Source: Pseudonocardia sp. TRM90224 (GTDB lineage: Bacteria > Actinomycetota > Actinomycetes > Mycobacteriales > Pseudonocardiaceae). Taken from it: DNA of 64,000 nucleotides. This document shows positions 7,615 through 18,155 of the stretch, piece by piece (positions within the stretch are counted from its first letter, which is position 1; the number at the start of each line of letters is the position of its first letter). The stretch is from assembly GCF_021245725.1 (NCBI RefSeq), contig NZ_JAJGSX010000040.1:17422-81421 (forward strand), written 5' to 3'. The position numbers and the translations under genes are program-made. The notes below the pieces were generated by a model, which did no database searches, had not been told where the DNA came from, and saw nothing but the letters and a program-made list of their open reading frames with translations.

Positions 7615-8070
7615 TCATCCCGCGGGTTCGATACCACGTGACGCCGCCAGGTCGTGCCCGACGACGGCCGCGGCGGCCAGGACGTCGACGTAGTCGCGCA
7701 GGTGCGCGATCTGCCCGTCGCGAACCGTGAGAACGACGATGTTGGGCAGCACGAACCCACCGGTGATGGCACTCGTCCCGATCGCCTCCTGCTCGACGAC
7801 GATCGTCGCCGGATCGTCGGTCGAGTAGGTGGCGAGAACGCGGTAGAGCTCGTACCGGAACGCATCTGCCTGCCAGCCCGCGGCGATCCAGCGCACGATC
7901 TCGTCGCGCCCCTCCAGCCGCGACGGGAGCCCAGGGGCGGTGAACGGGAACTCATGAACTGCGTCGTGCGCATACAGCCGGCGCATCTCCTCGACCGATC
8001 GGTCGACGGCCGCCTGCCGGTGGCGCTCCATCACGACTCGCGGTTCGACCACCGGCTCCGACAGCGACAC
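7615..8070 (-). CDS. SnoaL-like / NTF2-fold protein
   Basis: The 151-residue protein has the small cone-barrel signature: an N-terminal helix MERHRQAAVDRSVEEMRRLYAHDAVHEFPF, a central GRDEIVRWI, then VVEQEAIGTS and VLTVRDGQIAHLRDYVD. Members are ketosteroid-isomerase-like enzymes or binding proteins; substrate cannot be told. GTG 8070 is chosen because AGGGGG precedes it; GTG/ATG codons further in (VVMERH) are less well placed. It is divergent from the TetR regulator, sharing a 99-bp promoter region with a palindrome, so it is the likely target of that repressor. Confidence 0.75.
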   Translation of the reverse strand: MSLSEPVVEPRVVMERHRQAAVDRSVEEMRRLYAHDAVHEFPFTAPGLPSRLEGRDEIVRWIAAGWQADAFRYELYRVLATYSTDDPATIVVEQEAIGTSAITGGFVLPNIVVLTVRDGQIAHLRDYVDVLAAAAVVGHDLAASRGIEPAG

Positions 8071-8123
8071 GTCACGCCCCCTGCTTGGTTCGATCTCCGT
8101 GCCAGCTAAGGTGAGGCACAGTC

Positions 8124-8140
8124 CGTTTCGCTCGGAAACG
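8124..8140. promoter_or_regulatory. Candidate TetR operator between divergent SnoaL and TetR genes
   Basis: CGTTTC-GCTCG-GAAACG forms a perfect 6-bp inverted repeat centred between the two starts. Position between a TetR gene and its divergent neighbour is the standard layout for autoregulation. A 12-mer from this site, CGCTCGGAAACG (8129-8140), recurs inverted at 22718-22729 in the divergent promoter region of the polysaccharide deacetylase and acyltransferase genes. Confidence 0.55.
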
Positions 8141-8169
8141 TAACGGACCATGCGTCCGGTAAGCAAGGA

Positions 8170-8790
8170 GTGGTGGTCGCCCTGGCAGGTCAGGAGCCCA
8201 GGCCGCGCGTCGGGCCCCCGAAGCGGGCGGACGCGCGGCGCAACTACGAGCAGCTGGTCGAGCAGGCCAAGGCGGTGTTCGCGGAGTTCGGCGCCGACGC
8301 ATCGCTGGACGAGATCTCCCGGCGCGCCGGCGTCGCCAGCGGCACGCTGTACCGCCATTTCCCGACGCGCCTGGACCTGATCGAGGTCGTGCTCGCCGAG
8401 CAGATCGCGGAATTGGTCGAGCTCGGCCGCAGCCTCTCGACCGCGGCTGCCGCATTCGACGCATTGGCCACGTGGTTGCGCGCCGCACTCGCGCACGGAT
8501 TGTCCTACCGCGGCCTGGCGGCGGCCGCGCTGAATTCCGCCTCCGATCGGAACGACCTCGTATCGAACTGGCACGCGGAACTCTTCGAAATCGGCGAGAT
8601 ATTGCTTGCTCGAGCGCGACGTTCCGGGACGGTGGTCGCCGACGCGGACGTATCGGACGTGCTCAAGATGGTCGGCGCGATCGCGTCGGCGGTCCAGGAC
8701 GCTCCCCGCACACCGGCCGGTTCGGCCCAGGCCGATCGCCTGCTCGCGCTGCTCCTCAACGGCCTGCGGTACGGGGATGCCCCGGGCTGA
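8170..8790 (+). CDS. TetR family transcriptional regulator
   Basis: The 206-residue protein has a TetR helix-turn-helix at about 20-65: NYEQLVEQAKAVFAEFGAD, then LDEISRRAGVASGTLYRHFP. The C-terminal ligand domain is diverse but includes the TetR_C-like helical pattern ending LLALLLNGLRYG. AAGGAG at 8164-8168 is close to GTG 8170; GTG 8173 is equally possible. It probably represses itself and the divergent SnoaL-like gene through the dyad at 8124-8140. Confidence 0.88.
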   Translation: MVVALAGQEPRPRVGPPKRADARRNYEQLVEQAKAVFAEFGADASLDEISRRAGVASGTLYRHFPTRLDLIEVVLAEQIAELVELGRSLSTAAAAFDALATWLRAALAHGLSYRGLAAAALNSASDRNDLVSNWHAELFEIGEILLARARRSGTVVADADVSDVLKMVGAIASAVQDAPRTPAGSAQADRLLALLLNGLRYGDAPG

Positions 8791-8830
8791 TCCGGCCGCG
8801 TCCACCGCGCCCGCAGGTATCGTGCGAATC

Positions 8831-9496
8831 ATGCTGGCGACCCCGCCGACCCCGGTCCTCCCCGAACCGGCGAGGCGTCCCACCGCGGTTGCGGTGTCGC
8901 TCGCCGGGGCGGCGCTGGGCGTGCTCGCGGTGCGTTACGCCGGCGTCGAGGGGCCGAGCTGGTTCGACGTTTCGGTCGAGGGGCCGATCCGCGACACCGC
9001 GGCACCCGTGCGGTCGCAGCTGCGCACGTTCGTCCGGCTGGGCAGCCCGCCGCAGGTCGTCCTCATGACGATCCTGCTCGGCGCGGTCGGTTTCGTGGCC
9101 CGCCGACCACGGCTCGCGCTGGTGGTGCTCGCCGGTCCGCCGGTGACCGGGCTGGTGACGACCACGCTGCAGCCGCTGATCGGGCGCACACTGGAAGGCG
9201 GCTTCGCACTGCCGAGCGGCCACGCCGGCGGCGCGACGTCGGTCGCGATCGCCGCCGCGCTCGTTGTGGTCAACCTCGTCCCGAAGCGGGCCCGCACGGT
9301 CGTCGCCGCGATCGCCGCCGTCGGTGTACTGGCGGTCTGGTCGGCGATCACGGTCGCGCTCGTGGCCAACGGACTGCACTACGCGAGCGACACCGTGGCG
9401 AGCCTGTGCGCCGCCGTCGTGGTCGTTCTAGGCATCCCGCTGGCTGTGGATCATCTTGCCGGCCGCTTCCGAACGGGGCCCAGCTCTCCCGTGTAA
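8831..9496 (+). CDS. PAP2-family membrane phosphatase
   Basis: The 221-residue protein has about five hydrophobic helices and the phosphatase motifs PSGH (in FALPSGHAGGATS, about residue 131) and HYASD (in GLHYASDTVASL, about residue 182). The first PAP2 motif reads GRTLEGG rather than the canonical K-x6-RP, so it is degenerate. Substrates of the family are lipid phosphates such as undecaprenyl diphosphate or phosphatidic acid. It stops 94 bp before the polysaccharide locus and could recycle its lipid carrier (inference). ATG 8831 is the best-placed start; an in-frame GTG/ATG further upstream would overlap the TetR gene. Confidence 0.75.
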   Translation: MLATPPTPVLPEPARRPTAVAVSLAGAALGVLAVRYAGVEGPSWFDVSVEGPIRDTAAPVRSQLRTFVRLGSPPQVVLMTILLGAVGFVARRPRLALVVLAGPPVTGLVTTTLQPLIGRTLEGGFALPSGHAGGATSVAIAAALVVVNLVPKRARTVVAAIAAVGVLAVWSAITVALVANGLHYASDTVASLCAAVVVVLGIPLAVDHLAGRFRTGPSSPV

Positions 9497-9528
9497 CGGC
9501 GGTGCAACACGCGGCCGTAACGAACCGG

Positions 9529-9572
9529 CCCCCCAAGTCCGAGTGCATCAACGCGCACTCGTGGTCGGGGGG
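9529..9572 (+). promoter_or_regulatory. Hairpin in the leader of the polysaccharide operon
   Basis: GAGTGC (9541-9546) pairs perfectly with GCACTC (9555-9560). Outside a 6-by-6 internal loop, CCCCCC (9529-9534) pairs with GGGGGG (9567-9572). The structure ends 5-7 nt before the ribosome site of the dehydratase gene. It may be the terminator of the PAP2 gene or a structured leader that affects translation. Confidence 0.5.
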
Positions 9573-9590
9573 ATACGGAAGGAGCCGCGG

Positions 9591-11482
<1,892 letters not shown>

Positions 11483-11486
<4 letters not shown>

Positions 11487-12715
11487 CGCTCTCCCCACCG
11501 GCCCCGCCGGGCCTCGCGCTGCTGGCCGTCGACGGTGGCGCCCCCGTCCGCACCGGGCCGTTCCCGAGATGGCCGCGGTTCGACGAAGCCGACGCCGACG
11601 CGGCGGCGCAGGTGCTGCTCTCGGGCAAGGTCAGCTACTGGACGGGCGAGCACGGCCGGGCGTTCGAGGCTGAGCTGGCCGGTTGGGCCGGCACGGATCA
11701 CGCAGTGGCCGTCGCGAACGGGACGGTGGCGCTGGAGATCGTGCTGAGGGCGCTCGGCATCGGCCCTGGCGCCGAGGTCATCGTCCCCGCCGCGACGTTC
11801 ATCGCGACCGCCAGCGCCGTCGCGGCCTGCGGGGCGCGGCCGGTTGTCGTCGACGTCGACCCCGATACGCAGGCGCTGACCGCCGACACCGTGCGCCCCG
11901 CCGTCACCGAGCGCACCGCCGCGGTGATCGTCGTCCACGTCGGCGGCCACCCCGCCGACACGGCCCCGCTCGTCGCGCTCACCGACGAGCTCGGGCTCGA
12001 CCTGGTCGAGGACTGCGCGCAGGCGCACGGCGCGCGTCGCGACGGAAAGATGGTCGGGCTGGCGGGCCGCGTCGCCACCTGGTCGTTCTGCCAGGACAAG
12101 ATCATGACCACCGCCGGCGAAGGCGGTGCGATCACCACGTCCGACACGGTGCTGGCGCGCCGCTGCTGGGAGCTCAAGGACCACGGCAAGAGCTATTACG
12201 CGGTGCACGAGCAGCAGCACCCGCCGGGCTTCCGCTGGCTGCACGACTCGTTCGGGACGAACGGCCGGATGACCGAGGTGCAGTCGAGCATCGGCCGGCT
12301 GCAGCTGCCGAAGATCGCTGGCTGGGTCACGCAGCGGCGCGCCAACGCCGACGTGCTCCGGCAGACCTTCGCCGACCTCGCGGCGCTGCGCCTCCCCGTG
12401 GTCGCGCCGGGCGTCGAGCACGCCTACTACCGGTTCTACGGGCACGTGCGGCCCGAGCTGCTGCGCCCCGGCTGGGACCGCGACCGCATCGTCGCGGCGA
12501 TCGCCGCTGAGGGCGTCGACTGCTCGATGGGCGGGTGCACCGAGATCCACCGCGAGCGCGCGTTCGACGCGGTCGGCCGCCCGCAGACGCTCCCCGTCGC
12601 GCAGTGGTTGGGACGGCACTCGCTGGTCCTGCCCGTTCATCCGGCCATGGCAGAGGCCGACGTCCGCTCGGTGGCGGACGCGGTGGGGAAAGTGTTCTCG
12701 GAGGCAACCGAATGA
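11483..12715 (+). CDS. DegT/DnrJ/EryC1/StrS-family sugar aminotransferase
   Basis: The 410-residue PLP enzyme would aminate a 4-keto (or 3-keto) nucleotide sugar made by the upstream dehydratase. Lys206 in WSFCQDKIMTTAGEGG is the PLP Schiff-base residue; NGTVALEIVLRAL and VEDCAQAHG are further family motifs. GTG 11483 overlaps the dehydratase stop (GTGA) and the next gene starts in an ATGA overlap, so translation is coupled. The likely product is an amino-deoxysugar, a good acceptor for N-acylation by other enzymes of the locus. Confidence 0.9.
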
Positions 12716-13374
12716 GGCGTTTCGTCGACGTCGTCGTCGCTCTCGCGGTGGGGCTGGTCGCCCTGCCGATCGTCGCGGTCGTGGCGCTGCTGGTGGCGCT
12801 GGACATCGGCCGTCCGGTGCTGTTCCGCCAGCACCGCGCCGGCCTGGCGGGCCGCCCGTTCACGCTGGTCAAGTTCCGCACCATGCGCGACGCCGACTAC
12901 CACGGCCAGGAGGACATCGAGCGCATCACGCGCATCGGGCACTTCCTGCGGGCGAGCGGGCTCGACGAGCTGCCCCAGCTGTGGAACATCCTGGTCGGTG
13001 AGATGAGCTTCATCGGCCCGCGACCGGCGTTGGCCGTGCAGGCCGAGCACTTCTCGCAACGGCAGCGCGGACGCCTCGGGATCCGCCCCGGCCTGACCGG
13101 GTGGGCGCAGGTCAACGGGCGCAACGCGATCAGCTGGGCGGAGCGGATCGAGCTGGATCTCTGGTACATCGCGAACCGGTCGCTGCGGCTGGACATGACG
13201 ATCCTGCTGCGCACGGTCGCCCGCGTGGTGCGACCGACCGACGTGCGCGGCGACAACGGGGTCAACGAGGGGTTCCGCACGGAGTCCGGCGAGCTCATCG
13301 ACATCTGGAGCAACGCCGAAGCGGCCAAGGGCACTGGCGTGGCCTCTCCCCCACCGCTGCGGGAAACCGGCTGA
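12712..13374 (+). CDS. Initiating sugar-phosphate transferase (bacterial sugar transferase family)
   Basis: The 220-residue protein is a monotopic or single-helix phosphoglycosyl transferase that links the first sugar phosphate to undecaprenyl phosphate. One N-terminal membrane helix (about 5-30) precedes KFRTMRDAD, the catalytic-type DELPQLWNILVGEMSFIGPRP block (about 83-105) and RPGLTGWAQVNGRN. It is the short WcaJ/PglC-like form, without the long N-terminal domain. The 3' part carries a soluble tail of about 35 residues. ATGA overlap with the aminotransferase. Confidence 0.9.
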   Translation: MRRFVDVVVALAVGLVALPIVAVVALLVALDIGRPVLFRQHRAGLAGRPFTLVKFRTMRDADYHGQEDIERITRIGHFLRASGLDELPQLWNILVGEMSFIGPRPALAVQAEHFSQRQRGRLGIRPGLTGWAQVNGRNAISWAERIELDLWYIANRSLRLDMTILLRTVARVVRPTDVRGDNGVNEGFRTESGELIDIWSNAEAAKGTGVASPPPLRETG

Positions 13375-13417
13375 GCAGCATCGACACGAACGACACGAAC
13401 ATGGGGAGAACCAACCG

Positions 13418-13660
13418 ATGACCGACGAGAGCACCCTCCGGAAGGCGTTCGTCGACTCGCTCGACATCGCGCCCGACACCGACTGGGAGAGCCTGAGCTA
13501 CCGCGGGATCGAGGAGTGGGACTCGGTCGCGCACATGCGGCTGATCGCGGAGCTCGAGGACGTCTTCGACATCATGATCGAGACCGAGGACGTCATCGAC
13601 ATGAACAGCTACGTCGTGGCCCGGAAGCTGCTCGGGAAGTACGGGATCGACTTTGCGTGA
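13418..13660 (+). CDS. Acyl carrier protein
   Basis: The 80-residue acidic protein has the phosphopantetheine attachment Ser36 in EEWDSVAHMRLI, followed by helices ending LLGKYGIDF. Stand-alone ACPs with EWDSVAHM belong to special-purpose systems rather than FabF-type fatty acid synthesis. Its 3' end overlaps the SDR gene by 8 nt, and a dedicated phosphopantetheinyl transferase closes the operon, so it is very probably the carrier on which the acyl module works. Confidence 0.9.
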   Translation: MTDESTLRKAFVDSLDIAPDTDWESLSYRGIEEWDSVAHMRLIAELEDVFDIMIETEDVIDMNSYVVARKLLGKYGIDFA

Positions 13661-14414
13661 TCTCCTCGACCTCCGCGAGCGCGTCGCCTTCGTCACCGGA
13701 TCGACGCGCGGCATCGGATGGGCCACCGCCCAGCTGCTCGCCGAGCACGGCGCGTCGGTCGTCGTAGCGGGCTCCTCCGACCTCGCGGCCGCCGAGGCGA
13801 GGGCGAAAGAACTGACGGCCGGGTGGGGCACGCCCGCACTCGGTGTCGTGTGCGACTCCAGGGAGCCGGCCCAGATCAAGGCCGCCTACCGGACCATCCA
13901 CCAGACCTTCAAGCGACTCGACGTGCTGGTCAACAGCGCCGGCGTGCTCGACGACGCGCTGATCGGGATGATCTCCGACGACGCGCTGGAGAACACCTTC
14001 CGCGTCAACGCCATCGGCCCGATCCAGCACCTGCAGGCGGCGGCCAGGCTCATGCGCCGCAGCGGGGACGGCGGGTCGATCATCAACATCGCGTCGATCA
14101 TCGGGGTCACCGGCAACGAGGGCCAGGCGGTCTACGGCGCATCGAAGGCCGCGGTCATCGGGCTCACCCGCTCCGCGGCGAAGGAGCTCGCGCCGATGGG
14201 GGTGCGGGTGAACGCGATCGCGCCGGGGTTCATCGACACCGACATGACCCGCGCGCTGCCGGAAGCCAAGTTCGCGCAGCGCGCGGCCGCCATCAAGATG
14301 GGCCGCGTCGGGACCGCGGACGACGTCGCCAGGGCCGTCCTCTTCCTCGCCTCCGACCTGTCCGGGTACGTCACCGGGACGGTGCTCGGGGTCGACGGCG
14401 GAATGCTGATCTAG
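13653..14414 (+). CDS. SDR oxidoreductase, 3-oxoacyl-ACP reductase-like
   Basis: The 253-residue protein has TGSTRGIGWATAQ (cofactor motif), NSAGV, catalytic Ser in INIASIIG and YGASK, and a C-terminal FLASDLSGYVTGTVLGVDGG typical of FabG-like enzymes. It starts at TTG 13653 inside the ACP gene. Next to an ACP it most likely reduces a beta-keto or similar group on the carrier-bound acyl chain, but a role on a sugar nucleotide cannot be excluded. Confidence 0.85.
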   Translation: MRDLLDLRERVAFVTGSTRGIGWATAQLLAEHGASVVVAGSSDLAAAEARAKELTAGWGTPALGVVCDSREPAQIKAAYRTIHQTFKRLDVLVNSAGVLDDALIGMISDDALENTFRVNAIGPIQHLQAAARLMRRSGDGGSIINIASIIGVTGNEGQAVYGASKAAVIGLTRSAAKELAPMGVRVNAIAPGFIDTDMTRALPEAKFAQRAAAIKMGRVGTADDVARAVLFLASDLSGYVTGTVLGVDGGMLI

Positions 14415-14423
14415 GAGCGAGCC

Positions 14424-15833
14424 GTGTTCCTGCACCCCGACTCCGACGCGCCGGCCGTCATCGACGCCGACACCGGCCGGGTGCTGAGCCACCGACAGCT
14501 CGCCGCGGCGGCGGCGGACTTCGCAACGCAGTACGAGCAGCCCCACGAGCTGGTCTTCCTCTTCGCCGACACGTCGGTGCAGACGCTCGTCGCGTACGTG
14601 GCTGCGCTGCAGCACCGCTCGCCCGTCGCGCTGCTCGACGCGAGCATGCGGCCGGCGGGCGCGCAGGAGCTGGTGAGGCGCTACCGGCCGACCGTCGTCG
14701 TCGACGCGACCGCGGAGATCGGGCCGCAGCTGGCCGGCTACCACCTCGCGAGCCCGGGGGTGTGGCGCCACGAGCGCGCCGCCCATCCGACACATCCCGC
14801 GCTTGCGGTGCTGCTCACGACCTCGGGCAGCACCGGCAGCCCCAAGTTCGTCCGGCTCTCGCGGGCGAACCTCGAGGCCAACACGTCGGCGATCATCGAG
14901 TCGCTCGGCATCGACGCCGCGGACCGGGCGATCGCCACGCTGCCGCTGCACTACAGCTTCGGCATGTCGATCGTGAACACCCACCTCGCCGCGGGCGGCA
15001 GCGTCATCCGTACCGGCACGACGATGCTCGAACCGGACTTCTGGGACGTCGTGCGCCGCGACCGGCCGACGTCGCTCAGCGGGGTGCCCTACACGTTCCA
15101 CATCCTGCGCAGGCTCGGGCTGGACAAGCTCGACGTGCCGTCGATCCGGACGATGACGCAGGCCGGCGGCCGGCTGGAGACCACGATCGTCAAGGAGTTC
15201 CACGCGGAGATGCAGCGCCGCGGCGGCGCCTTCCACGTGATGTACGGGCAGACCGAGGCGGGCCCGCGCATGACGTGCCTGCCGAGCAGCAGCCTGCCCG
15301 AGAAGCTCGGCTCGGCCGGGTTGCCGCTGCGCGGCGGCACGATCGAAATCTGCGACGAGCTCGGCGAGGCCGTCCCGGTGGGAGCGTCGGGTGACGTCGT
15401 CTACTCCGGACCGAATGTGATGATGGGGTACGCCGAGCAGCCCGCCGACCTCGCGCTCGGCGACGTGCACGGCAACCGGCTGCACACCGGCGACGTCGGC
15501 CACCTCGACGACGACGGGTTCCTCTTCGTCACCGGGCGCACGAAGCGGATCGGCAAGATCTTCGGGGTCCGGGTGAGCCTCGACGAGGTGGAGCAGATGC
15601 TCGACGCCGATGGCCCGGTCGCCGTCGTCGCCGGGGCGGACAAGCTGCTCGTCTATTGCGAGCAACCCGCTTCGGGGGATCAGCTCGACGGCAGGCGGCG
15701 CCGGCTCGCCCACGACCTGCGGCTCCCGCTGAGCTCGATCCGGTTCTCCTGCATGGACGCGCTGCCGAAGATGGCGAACGGCAAGACCGACTACCAGGCG
15801 TTGGAGCGGCGCAAGGCGGGCACCGGTGCTTGA
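14424..15833 (+). CDS. AMP-dependent acyl-acid ligase
   Basis: The 469-residue ANL-superfamily enzyme has TTSGSTGSPK (132-141, ATP/phosphate loop), YGQTEAGPRM, HTGDVGHLDDDGF and the hinge GRTKRIGKIFG, with the catalytic Lys454 in MANGKTDY. It would activate a carboxylic acid as acyl-AMP and probably load it on the ACP encoded two genes upstream. The acid-binding pocket does not tell me the substrate. It lies 9 bp after the SDR and overlaps the LuxE gene by 8 nt. Confidence 0.88.
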   Translation: MFLHPDSDAPAVIDADTGRVLSHRQLAAAAADFATQYEQPHELVFLFADTSVQTLVAYVAALQHRSPVALLDASMRPAGAQELVRRYRPTVVVDATAEIGPQLAGYHLASPGVWRHERAAHPTHPALAVLLTTSGSTGSPKFVRLSRANLEANTSAIIESLGIDAADRAIATLPLHYSFGMSIVNTHLAAGGSVIRTGTTMLEPDFWDVVRRDRPTSLSGVPYTFHILRRLGLDKLDVPSIRTMTQAGGRLETTIVKEFHAEMQRRGGAFHVMYGQTEAGPRMTCLPSSSLPEKLGSAGLPLRGGTIEICDELGEAVPVGASGDVVYSGPNVMMGYAEQPADLALGDVHGNRLHTGDVGHLDDDGFLFVTGRTKRIGKIFGVRVSLDEVEQMLDADGPVAVVAGADKLLVYCEQPASGDQLDGRRRRLAHDLRLPLSSIRFSCMDALPKMANGKTDYQALERRKAGTGA

Positions 15834-16902
15834 CGAGCTGCTGACCCGCCCGCAGTTCAGCATCCCGCAGGAGGAGAAGGAGGCACTGCTGCTCCCCCGG
15901 CTCGGTGAGCTGGTCGAGCACCACCGCGACGCCTGCGCGGGCTACCGGCGGATCCTCGACGCGCTGCCCGACGGGCCCGGGCGCGGTCTGTCCGACCTGC
16001 CGTACCTCCCGGTCTCGATGTTCAAGTCGCACCTGTTGCAGAGCATCCCCGACGACGAGGTGTTCAAGGTGATGACGTCGAGCGGGACGACCGGGCAGGC
16101 GGTGAGCCGCGTCGTGCTGGACCGGACCACCGCCGACCTGCAGGCCCGAGCGCTCGCGGCCGTCATGACCACGGTGCTCGGGCCGCGCAGGTTGCCCATG
16201 CTGATCGTCGACACGCCGAACGTCGTGCGCGACCGCCGGACGTTCAGCGCGCGCGGCGCCGGCGTGCTGGGCATGCTCAGCTTCGGACGGCACCACACGT
16301 ACGTGCTCGACGACGACATGGCGATCGACGTCGGAGCGCTGGAGCGCTTCGCCGAGCGCTTCAGCGGGCAGCCGGTGCTGGTCTTCGGGTTCACCTTCAT
16401 GGTCTGGAAGTACTTCCACCAGCAGATCCAGCGCCGCGGGCTCGACGTCGACCTCTCCGGCGCCGTCCTGATCCACAGCGGCGGCTGGAAGAAGCTGCAG
16501 GACGAGGCGGTCGGCAACGCCGAGTTCCGCGCGGGCCTCGAACGCTCGACCGGGCTGCGGCGGATCCACAACTTCTACGGGATGGTCGAGCAGGTGGGCG
16601 GGGTGTTCCTGGAAGGGCCCGACGGCTACCTGCACCCGCCGAACTTCTCGGATGTGATCATCCGCGACCCGGTGACCTGGGCGGAGGCGCCGGACGGCCA
16701 GGTCGGTGTGATCGAGGTGCTCAGCACGCTGCCGCGCAGCTACCCCGGGCACGTCCTGCTCACCGAGGACCTCGGCGTCGTGCACGGGGCCGGTTCTCCG
16801 GTGACCGGGTGGGCGGGCAAGAAGCTCGAGGTGATCGGGCGGATCCCGCGCGCCGAGCTGCGCGGGTGCAGCGACACGCATGCCTACGCGAGCGCGTCAT
16901 GA
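15826..16902 (+). CDS. LuxE-type acyl-protein synthetase
   Basis: The 358-residue protein matches the LuxE/acyl-protein synthetase family: PYLPVSMFKSHLLQS, an AMP-forming TSSGTTGQAVSR (about 85-96), FGFTFMVWK, and HNFYGMVEQVG. Near the C-terminus Cys348 in ELRGCSDTH corresponds by position to the acyl-accepting Cys of LuxE. In bioluminescent bacteria LuxE activates a fatty acid and passes it to LuxC for reduction. Here the next gene, starting in an ATGA overlap, is a LuxC homologue, so the pair could reduce an acid to an aldehyde. Confidence 0.88.
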   Translation: MLDELLTRPQFSIPQEEKEALLLPRLGELVEHHRDACAGYRRILDALPDGPGRGLSDLPYLPVSMFKSHLLQSIPDDEVFKVMTSSGTTGQAVSRVVLDRTTADLQARALAAVMTTVLGPRRLPMLIVDTPNVVRDRRTFSARGAGVLGMLSFGRHHTYVLDDDMAIDVGALERFAERFSGQPVLVFGFTFMVWKYFHQQIQRRGLDVDLSGAVLIHSGGWKKLQDEAVGNAEFRAGLERSTGLRRIHNFYGMVEQVGGVFLEGPDGYLHPPNFSDVIIRDPVTWAEAPDGQVGVIEVLSTLPRSYPGHVLLTEDLGVVHGAGSPVTGWAGKKLEVIGRIPRAELRGCSDTHAYASAS

Positions 16903-18155
16903 CGGCGACACCCATCGAGGTCGGGACTGCGGCGCGCGTCGAGGTTGTGCTGCCCGAGCCGGCGAACCGCGAGCTCACGCCGCTGCTGGCCGAGTTCGCG
17001 ACGGCCCCGACGAGCCGCCCGTTCAGCCCGGAAGCGCTCGACTTCTGTGCCGACCTCGCCCGGACGCTCGCCCGTCGCGCCCGGCACCTGCCGGAGGTGC
17101 AGGCGCTGGCGTTCTGGATGCGCAGGGCGGAGGTGACCCGCCTGGCGGAGGCGTTCGCCGCCCGCGAGGACGACGCCACGCTGCTCGTCCCGCAAGGAAC
17201 GGTCTTCCACGTGCCGCCCTCCAACGTCGACACGCTGTTCGTGTACTCGTGGCTGCTGGCCGTCCTGACCGGCAACCGCACCGTCGTGCGGCTGTCCCGG
17301 CGCAGCTCCGAGGCGTCCGAGCTGCTGCTGGACGTCCTGCGCGACCGGCTCGGCGAGCACCCGCGTGTGCGCGACTCGACGCTCATGCTCAGCTACGGCC
17401 ACGAGCAGTCGATCACCGACGCGCTCTCCGCGGCGTGCGACCTGCGGGTGATCTGGGGTGGCGACGGCACGGTCGACGCCATCAGGCGCAGCCCGCTGCC
17501 GCCGCACGCCACCGACGTCACGTTCGCCGACCGGTCGAGCCTCGCGGTCATCAAGGCGGGTGCGTACGCGGCGCTGACCGAGGAGGCCCGCGACCGGCTC
17601 GTCGTCGACTTCTTCAACGACGCCTACTGGTTCGACCAGCTGGGCTGCTCGTCGCCGCGGGCGGTCGTGTGGGTGGGCGACGAGGTGCAGTGCGCGGCGG
17701 CGGGCGCCGACTTCTTCCCGCGGCTGCAGGCCCAGGCCGTCCGCAAGGGCTACGCCGTGGACGCTGCGTCGGCCGTGGCGAAGCTCGGCTTCGGGTACCG
17801 GGCGGCCGTCGACCAGCAGATCACCGGCTACGAGTTCCACGGCAGCGCGCTGACCGTGCTCTCGGTGGCGCAGTTCCCCGCCATCGGCGGCGAGTTCTGC
17901 GGGGCCGGCACGTTCTTCCAGTACCGGACCGCCGAGCTGCTCGACGTCGTCGCCGGGATCGGCCGTCGCGACCAGACCCTCACCCACCACGGTTTCGACC
18001 GCGCCGAGCTGCGCGAGCTCGCCGTCGCGCTCAACGGGCGGGGCATCGACCGCATGGTGCCCTTCGGGCAGGCGCTCTCTTTCAGCCACCTCTGGGACGG
18101 GCGCGACCTGCTGCAGACGTTCACGCGCAGGGTGACGATCGGGGCCGCGCGGTGA
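16899..18155 (+). CDS. LuxC-type acyl-CoA/acyl-protein reductase
   Basis: The 418-residue protein has the LuxC pattern: HVPPSNVDTLFVYSWLLAVLTGN (NADPH-side region), a helical ALDH-like core and the catalytic Cys250 in WFDQLGCSSPRAV. ATG 16899 overlaps the LuxE stop. The enzyme reduces an acyl thioester to an aldehyde. No luciferase (LuxA/B) lies near, so the aldehyde, if formed, would serve glycan or secondary metabolism. Related LuxC/LuxE pairs are known by annotation from O-antigen loci of Gram-negatives, where the chemistry is poorly defined. Confidence 0.88.
   Translation: MTATPIEVGTAARVEVVLPEPANRELTPLLAEFATAPTSRPFSPEALDFCADLARTLARRARHLPEVQALAFWMRRAEVTRLAEAFAAREDDATLLVPQGTVFHVPPSNVDTLFVYSWLLAVLTGNRTVVRLSRRSSEASELLLDVLRDRLGEHPRVRDSTLMLSYGHEQSITDALSAACDLRVIWGGDGTVDAIRRSPLPPHATDVTFADRSSLAVIKAGAYAALTEEARDRLVVDFFNDAYWFDQLGCSSPRAVVWVGDEVQCAAAGADFFPRLQAQAVRKGYAVDAASAVAKLGFGYRAAVDQQITGYEFHGSALTVLSVAQFPAIGGEFCGAGTFFQYRTAELLDVVAGIGRRDQTLTHHGFDRAELRELAVALNGRGIDRMVPFGQALSFSHLWDGRDLLQTFTRRVTIGAAR

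Noticed and set aside
7371..7730. Possible gene on the plus strand starting MRIMSLFSDLSD
   Set aside because: No ribosome site, Arg-rich composition after about 25 residues and it runs through the R2 hairpin into an antisense gene.
15826..18155. LuxE and LuxC as part of a bioluminescence operon
   Set aside because: No luxA, luxB or luxD-like gene is present and the genes are embedded in a polysaccharide operon with an ACP and a PPTase.
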